From Leucaena leucocephala (taxonomy: Eukaryota; Streptophyta; Magnoliopsida; Fabales; Fabaceae): a DNA stretch of 64,000 nt. The notes below the pieces were generated by a model, which worked only from the letters and a program-made list of their open reading frames with translations, did no database searches and was not told where the DNA came from. This document shows positions 35,025 through 46,477 of the stretch, one piece after another; position 1 is the stretch's first letter, and every line of letters starts with the position of its first letter. The stretch lies in contig CM073550.1 of NCBI GenBank assembly GCA_037074615.1, forward strand, positions 15,332,001 to 15,396,000, written 5' to 3'. Both the position numbers and the translations under genes were made by a program.

Positions 35025-36625
35025 TTAGAGAGAGGAAGATGTTGATGCTAAATCCTCAGGTGTTACAGGACTCTGCAGCTGCAATTAAAAGCAAATATAT
35101 AGTAAAGTTCAGATACATAGGCAGCAAAACATTATATTTTCGTTGTCTTTCCGAATTGGCTGAATCAATTTTAACTTCTATATGTTACACATCATCAATA
35201 AGATAGGAGCCAGCGAACATGGTACAAATAGTCTCATTCCTATCCCCATGTATGTTTAAACTGAGTAATGTCTCTCCCCAATATATAAACGACTGCATCA
35301 ACTTCAATGTGTTTGGTTTCACATTAGAAGGTGGAATCATGGTTTGGATGGTTTCCAACATGAAACCAAACACATATATATGGATTGATCATCTGGTTGG
35401 CAAAAATGAAGAGCAAATACCAATGTGTTCTAACGCCCTATCACAATTCAAATTATAGGGATTGAGTTTCTTCGTTAAGGTAGTTATACCCCGGCAACAA
35501 CAAGATCTGCATGTATAACTATTGAGTTTTATTGCTACCAGAATATGTAATGGATAATCAATATATTCTGTTCAACTGAACGGTGATATCCACATTGATT
35601 TTCATGAATAAAGGGATTAGGCATCCGTGCGTCTCTATTTTCAAGTATTTCACTCAATGTATTTATCATAGATAAAATTGAATGAACTGCAAGAAAAACA
35701 CGGCCTCTTATATAAGGATCAAAATATATTCCCAATCCCAATAATTGAGCTAAAAACTCACAGCTTTTGCAATGGTAAGCCAATGGAAAGCACGAATGAA
35801 ATCATCATTCTGAGAAGGAAGGAAATCATGGTTCCAGTATGTAATGTTTTGAAAAGTTGCCTTCATCTCCCAGGAATTTGAGTTTTCAGAATTAGAAGTG
35901 GCAAATAAATTCTTCTCGTCCTGACTTTTCTTTCCTAATACGAAGCCTGCAAAGTCATTCAGAGATAAACAAATTTCAGAGAAAAATCCACCTATAATGA
36001 GCAGGCAACTAAATAAAGTACATGGAGATAAATTCATGTGCATATTTTGGTTCTCATAATTATTTAATGAGATATCAATCAACAAATAATCTAAACGCCA
36101 ATGTCATTTTTCAGTCAGATTTGAGGAAGTTGAAATTCCAATAAAAGGAAGTTGACCCATTTCTCGAAAGACCAACAGCAAATGAATGCAGCATAAAGAC
36201 AGTGCTAAAACAAGTAGATTGTGTATACTTGAGTAATGTAGCTAGGATTTATGAAGCTTGAAATAAAGAAGATCACATACCACGATATCCATTGGGGAGA
36301 AGAATTGCTGTTCCATCTAACTTCCTGCCTCTGAAGTACGCTTCCTGTAGCGGTAACCCTTCGGCTTCAATCCCTACCCAAAGACATGGAAAATCCAATC
36401 AGAAAGAAGAAAAACGCAGAATTGACGACAATGGTGGAAGTAAGAGGGGAAAATACCAGTAGGCTTGGGTTTGAAATAGCTCGAAACGGAGGCAGGACCA
36501 GTGGATTTGATGCAGCAGGGCAGCTGATGAAGGTGGTCTGTAAGATCCTCAACACCATCTCGCTTCAGATCTATGGTAACTAGGGTTCCCCTTTCCATCT
36601 CCGATGAGGGTTCGCTGTTATTCAT
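35025..36625 (-). CDS. RNASEH2C-like: Ribonuclease H2 subunit C (non-catalytic), 4 exons
   Basis: Exons on the minus strand are 36625-36457, 36373-36281, 35946-35762 and 35078-35025, 166 residues. Landmarks are CCIKSTGPASVSSYFKPKPTG, then EAYFRGRKLDGTAILLPNGYRGFVL, which is the core of the RNase H2C triple-barrel family, and the C-terminal WLTIAKALQSPVTPEDL. This subunit pairs with subunit B to support catalytic subunit A in removing ribonucleotides from DNA and RNA from RNA:DNA hybrids in the nucleus. The start is uncertain: an ATG at 36712 in the same frame would add 29 residues (MVGTWRRESAG...), but family members begin near the MERGTLV segment, so the inner ATG at 36625 (MNNSEPSSEMERG) is preferred. 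All junctions are GT-AG and in phase, and no damage is seen. Confidence 0.87.
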
Positions 36626-37562
36626 CGTCGTTGTTGGCAATAATCCCCTCTCACTAACCCGCAACCGAATCTCTCGGGTTCCCGCGCTTTCTCTTCTCCA
36701 AGTTCCCACCAAAAGACCTACCTTCTCCGTTTTTTTTTTTTTTGTTAAAAGATATATTTGTTTTTAGTTTTAAACTAAACCAATAATTCAGAGTTAAAAC
36801 GCCCGTACCCTTTAGACCAAATTTTTCTTGGAAAAATTGCTTAAATTCCCTTTACAAAATTTATTACCTGTACATAAAACTTATTTAAGGACCTTAATCC
36901 AACATATCTTCAAAGTGCAACTTTTTTGTAATTTTGTATAACTTATCTTTAAAAAAATATTTATATATAATTAAAAATATATTAAAATAAGTTATACTCA
37001 CTCCAATATCTAAACTCTTAAATATCATTGAGTAATAAATTTTGTGATTGAAAATTTTCAACAATTCTTCCATTTTGCTTCTGCTTTAGCGCCATGTTTT
37101 TAACAAGTAAAATTGGCAAAATATGTGGAGTTTTGTTGAGTTCACAAATAAATATAATATGACAAACTTTTCTTTTCTTTCTTTTTTGAAACCAATGTAA
37201 CATGATAAGATATAAAATTAAGAAGAGTATCAAAATGATGAGACTGCAAACCTATAGGAGTTATATCTAGCAGAAAAATTATTCTCTAAATCTTACTAGA
37301 AGGAATATTCACATTTAATATTAGATAATATTTCAAATAAAATTATCTCCAACAAGAATATATCTATGATGAGAAAAAAACAAAACTTGAAGAGGCTATG
37401 CCTTCATGGCAAAACTATACCAGAGGGATTATAGAAGTTCATGGGCTATGTGAGTTCATGCAAACGAACAACAAAAAGCCATTACACGAGGTGTTAAGGA
37501 TAAATAAATAAATAAATAAAAATACAGATTACTACAGAAAACAAATACATATTTTTTCTCTC

Positions 37563-40500
37563 TCACTCAGTTTTGGCATCATTTGCTGCTTCATAAGCTA
37601 CATCAGCAGAAGAGGTGTCAATATCATTCAGACCCAGTGCTTCATTTTGTTCCCATGACCTCTCGTATTCCTCAACTGCAAATTCATGTGTTGATAAATA
37701 CACATTGCCACAAAAATGAAAATCACAAGCATAGGAAATTATGCAGAAAAGAAAAGGAGCGGAGATTGTTCAGCAACACTAACATGTTAATTGGTCATCG
37801 TCTTTTAGGTCTTTTAGATCATCAGTCACAGGCGCTATGAACGAATTGGATAATGCATCATCAAGAATTAAAGTCCACGGTTGTTCCAAGCTAAGAAGCT
37901 TCATGAAATCAACAGAAGTATGTCAGACCAATAGGTTCAAAGCAAGCCACACAGAGGCTTAAAAAGGCCAGGTCAAATGAAAGACAGCAAGAGAAAATTA
38001 TACAATAACTTCAGCTATACAGTGAAAAAAGATAATGTTCTATTATGATCTTAACATGTAAAAGAGAAAATTAAATGAACTACTCATATAATCAGGTGTT
38101 ACCTGTTTTAGCCTTGCTCTAAACTCTAGCCATTTGCTTTTTCTATTTTCGTCAAGACTATCTCCAAAAGTAAATCCATGCACCCTCTCAAGGCCTGTGC
38201 ATAAAATCACAAAATCATATTGGATTCATACAATGATCTGTGAATTTCAGTCAAACCTAAAAAAATAAACCATAGTCTCATAAAATGAGCACGAAAACCA
38301 ATAAATTTATAGATGAAAGAATGAAGAAGAAATCAACTGCAGTGCAAGGCAGACATCCAAAAAGCCAAAGACTTCCATAATGGATGGCCTTACGTTTGGA
38401 TGATTGTCTTATATCCAAAAATAGTTACTCCACAGAAGCGGAGATTTGAACCCTCAATACTTATATATGTGAGAGAAAGAGAGGGGGAAGAGAGCTTCTG
38501 TACTTACTTTCACTAATTTTTGTGATTAGACCTTCAACAGTCGTAACAATTCCTCCTAGAGTGCCACTCGCTAGCTCCAAGTCGAGTTCAGGAACTTTCA
38601 CACTAGCAGTATCAGACTAATCAAACCCAAAAAATGTACAGATGGTCAGACAAACAGAAAAGCGACCTAACCTACTCTGGGAGGGGAAGCCTAAAAAAGA
38701 GAAAGTTTAAACTACTACTTGACATATGTCTTTATAGGTTCATCATTTTTAACCAAAGGTATATCAGTAATTGATTCTTATAGCAACCTTCCATTGCATG
38801 CACTAGACTAAGAAATCTAAGTACCATGCTGTCTTGCTCTTATATTATTGTTATGGGTTAATACAATTTTTTTGTCCTTTAAATTTGCATCAAGTTTAGT
38901 TTTGGTCCCTCAAATTTTAAACCATGAGTTTTTTCCCTCAAAGAGCAGAATGGTTCAGATTTTTATTAAATTATGGGGACCAAAAGAAACTTGAAAAAAC
39001 AAAACTAAAATGAGGACAAATTGAGGGACTAAAGAGTGTATTAACTCAGATTGTTATTGTAAGTCCATAGTCATTACCAACAGAGACTAGAACACACAAG
39101 AACCATTAAACATGAAGTAGAAAGATAGAAGATTAAATCAACATTAAAGATCAACTGATCAAACTTAATATTTTGAGATTTAATCAAGATTCAAATATGT
39201 AAGATGACAAACCTTTATTACATCACGGCTTAGATCTTTAACATTTTTAACGGAAAGTGTAATCTTCTTTCCTCTATCAGGAATTCGCCCGCCAGGTTTT
39301 AACTGCATGATGAGGAACACCAATTACTCCAACTCTAAAGAGAGAATCATGCAATAGAAATCACTTAATCAGCATATACCTCAGAGTTGCGGTAACCACA
39401 AGCATCACATGTGGATGCCATAACAATAACTTCCTGGAAATACGGAATTTCTGAACGTGGTTAAGCACAACAAAGTGTTGAGATGATATGACAAGATGGA
39501 AAGCTGATGCAGGCTATGTTGAGGATAAATTATAATTGATCCATTGAAAATTTCATAAATGTCAGGCTCCAACACAGATAAATAATTTTTAGTTATTTCC
39601 ATCTCAGCATATTAGTCAATCTTTTAATCATTTATAGCTGAATCGGCACACTTTGCTGCTAGCTGCGCTGGATACATGATCTTGATAGAAGAGAAAAGGT
39701 AAAGATAAAACTCCAAGACCAGAATCTGAAATCTTAGATAGAAGGAGGGCAATTCCCGAATAGTATTTTCATTCATAACTTTGACCGAATACAAGACAAT
39801 TTTTTTTGTTTTACCAACAATAACGGCAGCATGACAACTGGAAAGAAACTAATTGTGGATAAGACAGAACAGAAACTAAAGATAACTGAAAGTAACTTCA
39901 TAAAACTACTAAAGATAACTGAAAGTAACTACATAAAACTACCCTAATCAAAACACCTCTTCCTTGAATACACAAGAGGGTGCTGGACCCTATCAGACCT
40001 CCTGCACGTATAGGTGAGTAAAGGCTTATCATAATTATATTATTCACCTTGGAAAGTACATGTCAAAAACACAAGACAGGAGGAATAGAGGGCAAAATGG
40101 AAAACATTGAAAGGATACTAGTGACGAACATTCGAGTCTCGCACCTAGTAGTACAAGCACCACAAGTTGATGGGAAAGTCATCACCTGTCACGAGCAAGC
40201 ACTATCATGACACTGAAAATAAACAGACAGAATGGACCAAACTGAAGTAATATTTACTTCAGCTTCAGCATCACCTACCTCTTCCGGTGCAGTATATCTA
40301 AATAAGGCTTCTGCAATTTCAGCACTATTACTCTGTGCAATGGCTCGATGACCAGCAGCTGCCCCTATTGACCCATGTGGTTCTCTCCTCCCTTGATCAG
40401 CACCCCCAGCATCTTCCCCTGCTGATGCTACATCACGACCCCCTTCAATTTGTGATGAGCCAACGAGATATCCTAATGATGCTTGCTGCTCAGGAGTACG

Positions 40501-43500
40501 CTCATAGAATTTGATACTCAATGATGGATCAGATGATGGAGCATACCTATTTACATACAGCTATGATTATTCAACTTACACTTATACAACTATTTATAAA
40601 GCATTTGAAAATTTAAGATGCAGTTTGGGACAATTTAGACAACAATCCAATCCAACTATTCGTTAAGCACTTGAAAAAGTAGGTTTGAAGCAAATAAGCT
40701 TCTTTGACATTATTTATGCCGTGGTGTCTTCCTTTTACAACAACACCCTATCCTCCTCTCTTGTTTACTTTCCTGAAAATATATTGGGGCATGTTTGAAC
40801 AGACTTTTAAAGAAAAGTTTATAGAAAAAAATGACTTTTATACAGTTTTTGGAAAATAGGTTCTAGAAAAGAGCTTATAAAAAATAATAGTTTTGAATAA
40901 ATGAATGTTTAGATAATTATTACCAGAATAATTTTTGTGATTGGTAAATTACCAAAAAAAAATTGAGATGAAATGATAATTACATAAAGTGAATTATTTT
41001 TTTTATTGTGTGTGATATTAAAATAGTAAATAATACATATATTTTATTTATTGGGTAAGTAAAAATAAATAATTACTAACAACTAAGTAAATAAGCAATT
41101 TAATTTATATATTATTAATTATTTAGTATTGATTATTTATCAGTAATTATTTAATATACGGGGAGTAAAAATTTAAGTCTGTATTTTATATATATATACA
41201 TATAATTATATTTATATTAAAATATTAAAATATGAAAACAATAAATATTATTCATATATATAGTTTGTATTTTGATGAGCTTTCTGCTGAAGAAAATAGT
41301 GGATGCGTAAAGTAATGAAGGTGGGGCATGGGACACGGAGAGAGGAGAGAGTAAAAAAAAAGTAAGGGTAAATTGATATTTTAATGTCCATAAACCCTTT
41401 TTCCTGTTCCAAAAATTGTTCCCACTAGCTTATCTGAAACTATAGTTTGGGCCAGAAACCCTTTTAAAACTTTAATTTTATTGCTACCCAAACAGGCACA
41501 TTATTTTGTCACAACAAGAAATAGTCTCTTACGGATTTTCAATGAAGCTGTTTCCAGCAGGGTCATCAAGAATAAATGTGAACGAAAGCTCTCCAGCCTT
41601 GCAAGCTCTCAATTTCATCAGGAACTGGTCAATTGCTTCAGCTGTCTTTGGGTCAACTTTCTAAAAGGTTTAAAAATAAAATTCGATCAGTATACAGGCA
41701 ATTACACTCCAGCACACAATAAACCAAGGCAAGAGCAAAATTTACTTTGCGCTCATCTTGAAGGGCCTGAAGTTCATCAGCAGCTCGAACGAGTATACCT
41801 TCCACCTATGGTTACAGTAAAGATTATATTATAATCACATCACACCAAAAATTCAATCAATCACGACTGAAATTAGGATATATGAAGAGGGATCAATAGA
41901 TACAAGCATCAATCAAAATTAATCTTACACGTTCAAATAACATTTTATAAGAGAATTGTTTAACAGGACCCAGCATTAGATTATTAGTTATTATCATCAA
42001 GATTATCATTAATTCCTCATAAAATTTAACATTTTATTCAAAATAGTTTTATACCCATGTTGTGAGAACTAGACCTGACCGGACCAACCAATTTGACTGG
42101 TCAAACTGGAAACCAGTCCCAGGTCCAGTCCAGTCCCTTGTACATACACAAATTACACTGGAGGCCATATATTATAGGTGTCATAAAGGGGAAAACTACT
42201 CAAGTTTTGGGTGATGAAGAGACCAACCTTCAGAAATCAACTCGAAATTCTTGGTTCTTATTTCTAATCCATGCTGCAACAAATTATAGTACATAACAAT
42301 GCTTAAATTTCAATTTGAAATATTTTTTAAGCTAAGAAATTTTACATGTTTATTTGCGCCTTATGACTTTCTCAGATTATTGAAAATTATTGAAAGTAAA
42401 TGATTTTATATGAGTAGAGATCTGTACACGTGACAAATAAAGGGTTAAAAAATGTTGTTTATTTATATGAGTACATGACATAGGGAAAAAAATGAAGAAC
42501 AAGAAGCCACTTTCAACACAATGATTGGGAACAGAACAAGGGAAGTAACGTATTTAAAAGAAATACCGTTGACAAAGTTCCACGTTGAGCCTCAGGAGGA
42601 ATCTCAAAATCCAACTCTGGTATCTGCATACATTATAAGCAGCCCATCAGATAAAGAATGCAAGTAGAATTTCAAATATAGAACCAAAGATATTGCATAA
42701 TTGTAATACAATGAAATGCAAATATGAACATATGTACATAAACTTGGCAGAAACAGTTTAAGTACCTTAATAGTAGCAGATTCTGATTTTACCACTTGTC
42801 TATCAAGCATCTGCATTCATTAAACTCATCAACATCAACATTTGATGACCAAAATAAGCAACGCAAGCATACATCAAAAAAGTGAAATAGTATAAACCAT
42901 TGAAACACTTTCAAAGCACATGCAGCCATTACAAAGCCTTAGACATTATAGCAGCCAAAAGAAGGCAATGTCATCATGTAACAATCCGCATGGGGATGGT
43001 CTATAGGATTGATAGCTAATCCTTCACACTGTTATCAGTCAGGGACAAAAATTTGGTTTAATCTTGATTAGTCAAGACCAATAGTCGTATAGACCCCAAA
43101 AATGAGATCATTTTCCCCCACTAAAACTGCTTTCCGTGTCTATTACTAGACTATAATACTAAGTTCAATGCACCAAGGATTGTCTGCAACTCCATAAATT
43201 TGCTTAAATCAATCAATAGCAAAAGAAAATGGAAATATTTCAAATGATTTGGTCAACAATTCCAATAGATCCAACCTTCGGATTGTCTGATGGGATCTCC
43301 AAACTGTAACAGCAACCACGTGGTTGGATTTCTCCAGCAAACTGTACTTCATTGTTCCTATTCAATAAACATGCATTAACTTATAATAGCTAATCAGGAA
43401 GATAAAGAAGGATATTTATATTCAAAATCCTCACATTTTGTATAGGAGGGTGAAGCTTACCTCTCACCACAATGAGGACAATCAAAAGCTGACAACAAAA

Positions 43501-44622
43501 TCTGCACAAAATGTAAATTTTGCATTACATTTGATGCTCAGAAAACTAGTGGACAGAGTGATAAGCATTACAAACAGAAAATAACCATATTTCATAAGAT
43601 TAATCTACTTCATGGAATTATATAAATAAAAATTAAATTCAAGCCTGGGAGTAAGAAACAACAATGATCATTAAGAAAGGATGTACCTTTCTGAAGTGCG
43701 GAATTAAAGTCAGTAAAAATCTTGTCGTCCCCTGAAAGACACCATACAATTTCAAGTCAGTTGGAAATTTAAGACATTGAATGAAGCAAGAAAATAAGCT
43801 TAAGAGAGTTTCGGGAGAACATAACAGAATCTTTAAACACATCATTTATATCCCCTTTGAGCCTAATCAAGGTTCAATGACCATCTTTTCCACGACCGAC
43901 ATTAGTTAATTAAATATTCACAGTAAGAGAAAAATGAAACTAGCTCGAAGTGCACGAAAAAGGCAGCATACGATATAAAAACCCAAGTTCCAATATTGAT
44001 GGATCAGTAACAAACTCATGATATACGAAAGACATGTCCTGATAGACTCATACAAATTAATCATGTGCCGGGAACCAGATTTGAACTGGTGACACGAGGA
44101 TTTTCAATCCGCTGCTCTACTAGCTGAGCTATCCCGACCATTCGTGACCCATCATCCTCATTTTAAGAGATTACTTGAGGATATGTCAACTAAAAAAAAT
44201 GCTGGAAAAAAATTCCAAAGTTTGATCCAGGCCCTGGAATTTATCAAGTCACCGCGGTCGAAGGAGAGAACATGGGTTTCAGCAAACATACAATGAAATG
44301 AGAGAGAAAAAACAGTTTGAAATTTGAATCATAGGATACAGAATGCCTTTTAGGAATGGGTGAGATATATATACACCAATTCCGAAAACAGTGAGCGAGG
44401 AAACACTAGTGAAACCCAGTGAAATTCGTAAACTCAATTTTCCTTTGAAAACTTTTCAACATCGGGTGGAAACTAAAGGGTGAGATACCATACGTTTTCA
44501 CCGCAGCGCATGCATAAGCTTTCAACCTGGTACACAGGGACATCTCCTTCTTCGGCAGAAACAGCTTCAACCACCGACCGAACATCAACTATCTGCTCTC
44601 TATTTCCATCACTGGCTTCCAT
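37563..44622 (-). CDS. ZPR1-like: ZPR1 double zinc-finger protein, 16 exons
   Basis: Exons on the minus strand are 44622-44494, 43731-43687, 43501-43461, 43357-43276, 42810-42766, 42623-42567, 41805-41746, 41660-41533, 40546-40279, 40185-40119, 39450-39380, 39302-39213, 38616-38508, 38194-38103, 37898-37784 and 37675-37563, 503 residues. All junctions are GT-AG and in phase. There are two ZPR1 modules. The first C4 finger is CMRC...CPHC and the second is CGAC...CDAC, the latter within [20 protein letters not shown]. Each is followed by the conserved ILDDP(A)GNSFI or [14 protein letters not shown] block. A Gly/Ala/Arg-rich stretch ([20 protein letters not shown]) links them. In other eukaryotes ZPR1 binds eEF1A and assists its folding, and it moves to the nucleus on growth signals. 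The gene is head to head with the VAMP72 gene. Introns carry a tRNA-Phe copy and two MITE-like elements. Confidence 0.95.
38847..39057. mobile_element. Short MITE with 8-bp target duplication in a ZPR1 intron
   Basis: The left end GGGTTAATACAATTTT and the right end, CTGAGTTAATACACTCTTTA on the other strand, are inverted repeats. The bases ATTGTTAT occur directly outside both ends (38847-38854 and 39050-39057). The body, about 195 bases, has the GTCCCTCAAATTT-type phrases common to a widespread plant MITE class. Eight bases would fit a hAT element; a near-match ninth base leaves a Mutator-like origin open. Confidence 0.7.
40785..41498. mobile_element. MITE-like insertion in ZPR1 intron 8
   Basis: The left end GGGGCATGTTTGAACAGACT and the right end, GTGCCTGTTTGGGTAGC on the other strand, are inverted termini. 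The interior is AT-rich with a GGAGAGAGGAGAGAG patch near 41337. The right end lies within about 35 bases of the exon at 41533-41660. Termini and interior phrases (AGTTTATAGAAAAAAATGA, GTTTAGATAATTATTA) recur in the elements at 21541 and 51235. Confidence 0.6.
42070..42135. repeat. Dispersed repeat fragment (GACTGGTCAAACTGG type)
   Basis: The phrase CGGACCAACCAATTTGACTGG followed by CCAGTCC-rich sequence resembles a repeat common in plant introns and flanks. A related fragment occurs in the VAMP72 gene at about 48930-49080. The fragments are too short to assign to a class. Confidence 0.35.
44066..44138 (-). tRNA. trnF-GAA-like: Plastid-type tRNA-Phe (GAA) copy in ZPR1 intron 1
   Basis: The minus strand from 44138 to 44066 folds as a 73-nt tRNA. 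The acceptor arms are GTCGGGA and TCCCGGC, the D stem GCTC/GAGC, the anticodon loop TTGAAAA with GAA, and the T arm ACCAG-TTCAAAT-CTGGT. Base for base it is the chloroplast trnF-GAA type, not the nuclear cytosolic tRNA-Phe, which begins GCGGGGAT. Three changes stand out. G18 of the D loop is A. Position 28 is C against U42, a mismatch in the anticodon stem. In the acceptor stem the 3' strand has C where plastid genes usually have T, which improves pairing. It lies in the same direction as ZPR1, in the intron 43732-44493. It is most likely a nuclear copy of plastid DNA and probably inactive, though a tRNA scanner may score it as intact. Confidence 0.85.
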
Positions 44623-44639
44623 GATTTCAAATTGCAGCC

Positions 44640-46477
44640 TTGGAATCCCCTCAGAGCTTCCTTTTTCTTCTTAGAGGTAACACACTTCCGAAACTTTGCG
44701 TACGCAGTGCTTGTGCTTGAACACTTTAACAGAATAGCCCACGATTACTAAAATGGAAAGTAAGCTTCAGGAGAGTTGGAGATGATGCCTTACGTCCCGA
44801 GCTGCATATGAAACCGTTGGGAGAAGGCGCTAGAAAGAAGTAGACCATAAGCGGGTCGGACTTCGTATGTCCAACAAGTAGGGTAAACAAAAATATAAAA
44901 CAATGATATTTCCAAAAAAAACCTAATGATAAAAAAAAAACATTTCCTCAGTCTTATTAAAAAAAACAATGGCCCGATCTCCCCTCCTCATCAGTCTCGC
45001 TCGTTGCAGTGTTCTCCTCTCTCCCTCCGTCTGCTAATCGCGCGCTCGTTGATCTGTCGTTCGGCATTATACTCCCTCTCCCGCCGTTTGTCCCGCTCGT
45101 TCAAAATATTCTTAAATTCTTTTAAAAAATAAAACTTCCCTCCTCATTTTATTGTTTAGATAAAATTAAAAAAAATTGTTTTTAATTGTAATTTTTAGTA
45201 AATGGTTGTGTCAACTTTCAATAGATCATATTATTTCTTAGAAACATATTTATCCCTCAAAATCAGAGATATTGTTCCTATCTTAAATTTCTCAAGTCAC
45301 CTATTAAGTGGGTTTTGCTTTCACCGTGGACATTGGACAATGCTACGTGCATGGGAGGTAGATCATTAAACATTTATAAAATAAATTCTTAAATATTTTC
45401 AATTAAAATTGTTTTACCAACAAAAATTAAATTAAAACTACAGGCGTAGCCTAGGATTCAATAGAAGTTATGTAATCCTATTCATAATGAAATGTATGGT
45501 AAGTTGATGCTAAAGAAAGAAACGCCGGTAAGCTAGTGCAAACTTTTCATTAATAATTATCAATAATTTTTTAAAAGTTAATAAGATGAAATTAACTTTA
45601 CAAAATGTTTTTTATATTAAGAGACACATTTATTTTATAACTTTTTATTTAAGAATAATGTTATTTTAAAAATGAGTTTAAAATTGTCTCACAAATAGTA
45701 CAATATTGACAATTATTATTAATATTAATTTTTTAATGATTAATATTATTTTTTTTTAATTTTTGAGATAATATCATTATATTTTATAATTTTAGAGTTG
45801 ATATTAATTTTAAAAATAATTTTAAGACAATATTAATATTGATTAAAAAAATTTAAAACAAATTTACACACTAATCTAATGTTTTTATTTGGTCCATTAA
45901 TTTGAAAAAAAAAATATCTCTTTTTAGTTCTATAATTAATTTTATCATTGGAAGATATTGGCACTATATTTTAAATAATAACAAAGCATTTTTAAAAGAT
46001 GATCTTTTAATCCCGTTATTTTTATATTTTAAAATTAAATTCGATATTTCAATATTTAAAAATGTTTTGTTAATTTTAAAAGTTGTAATTTCGATGTTTT
46101 TATTTTAATAAAATTGATATTATTAGAATTAAAATATTAAAAACATTTTATAAAATCAAGATATAAAAGCTGTTAATGTTATATAAAATTATTGGAGGGA
46201 AGTGCGAAGAAAATGATGGATCCCTATTATTGCTTTGGTGAAATCCCCTGTCGCTAAAACCACAAAACCTTGGAAATGGAAAACTTTTCAAACTTGCGAA
46301 TTAAACCCCTCCTTCCTCTTTTATTTTTCACTTCTTCTCCCTAGGCACGAAAAGAAGCAAAGCCAATAAAGATAAAGACTAGTCTCCTTACAACGCCAAA
46401 AAACTGTTTCACCAACAAATCTGATCTCCGATTGATCTCTCTTTAGAATCCCTAGCAATCTATTCACCGACGGCAAG
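44640..46477. promoter_or_regulatory. Divergent upstream region of ZPR1 and VAMP72
   Basis: The two start codons (44622, minus; 46478, plus) face away from each other. The ends near each gene are less AT-rich and are the likely UTRs and core promoters; the middle, about 45150-46200, is strongly AT-rich with no coding signal. A CT-rich patch with TCTCCCTCCG lies at 44980-45110. Confidence 0.45.

Noticed and set aside
36626..36712. Upstream in-frame ATG of RNase H2C
   Set aside because: It adds 29 residues not expected for the family. It is kept only as an alternative start.
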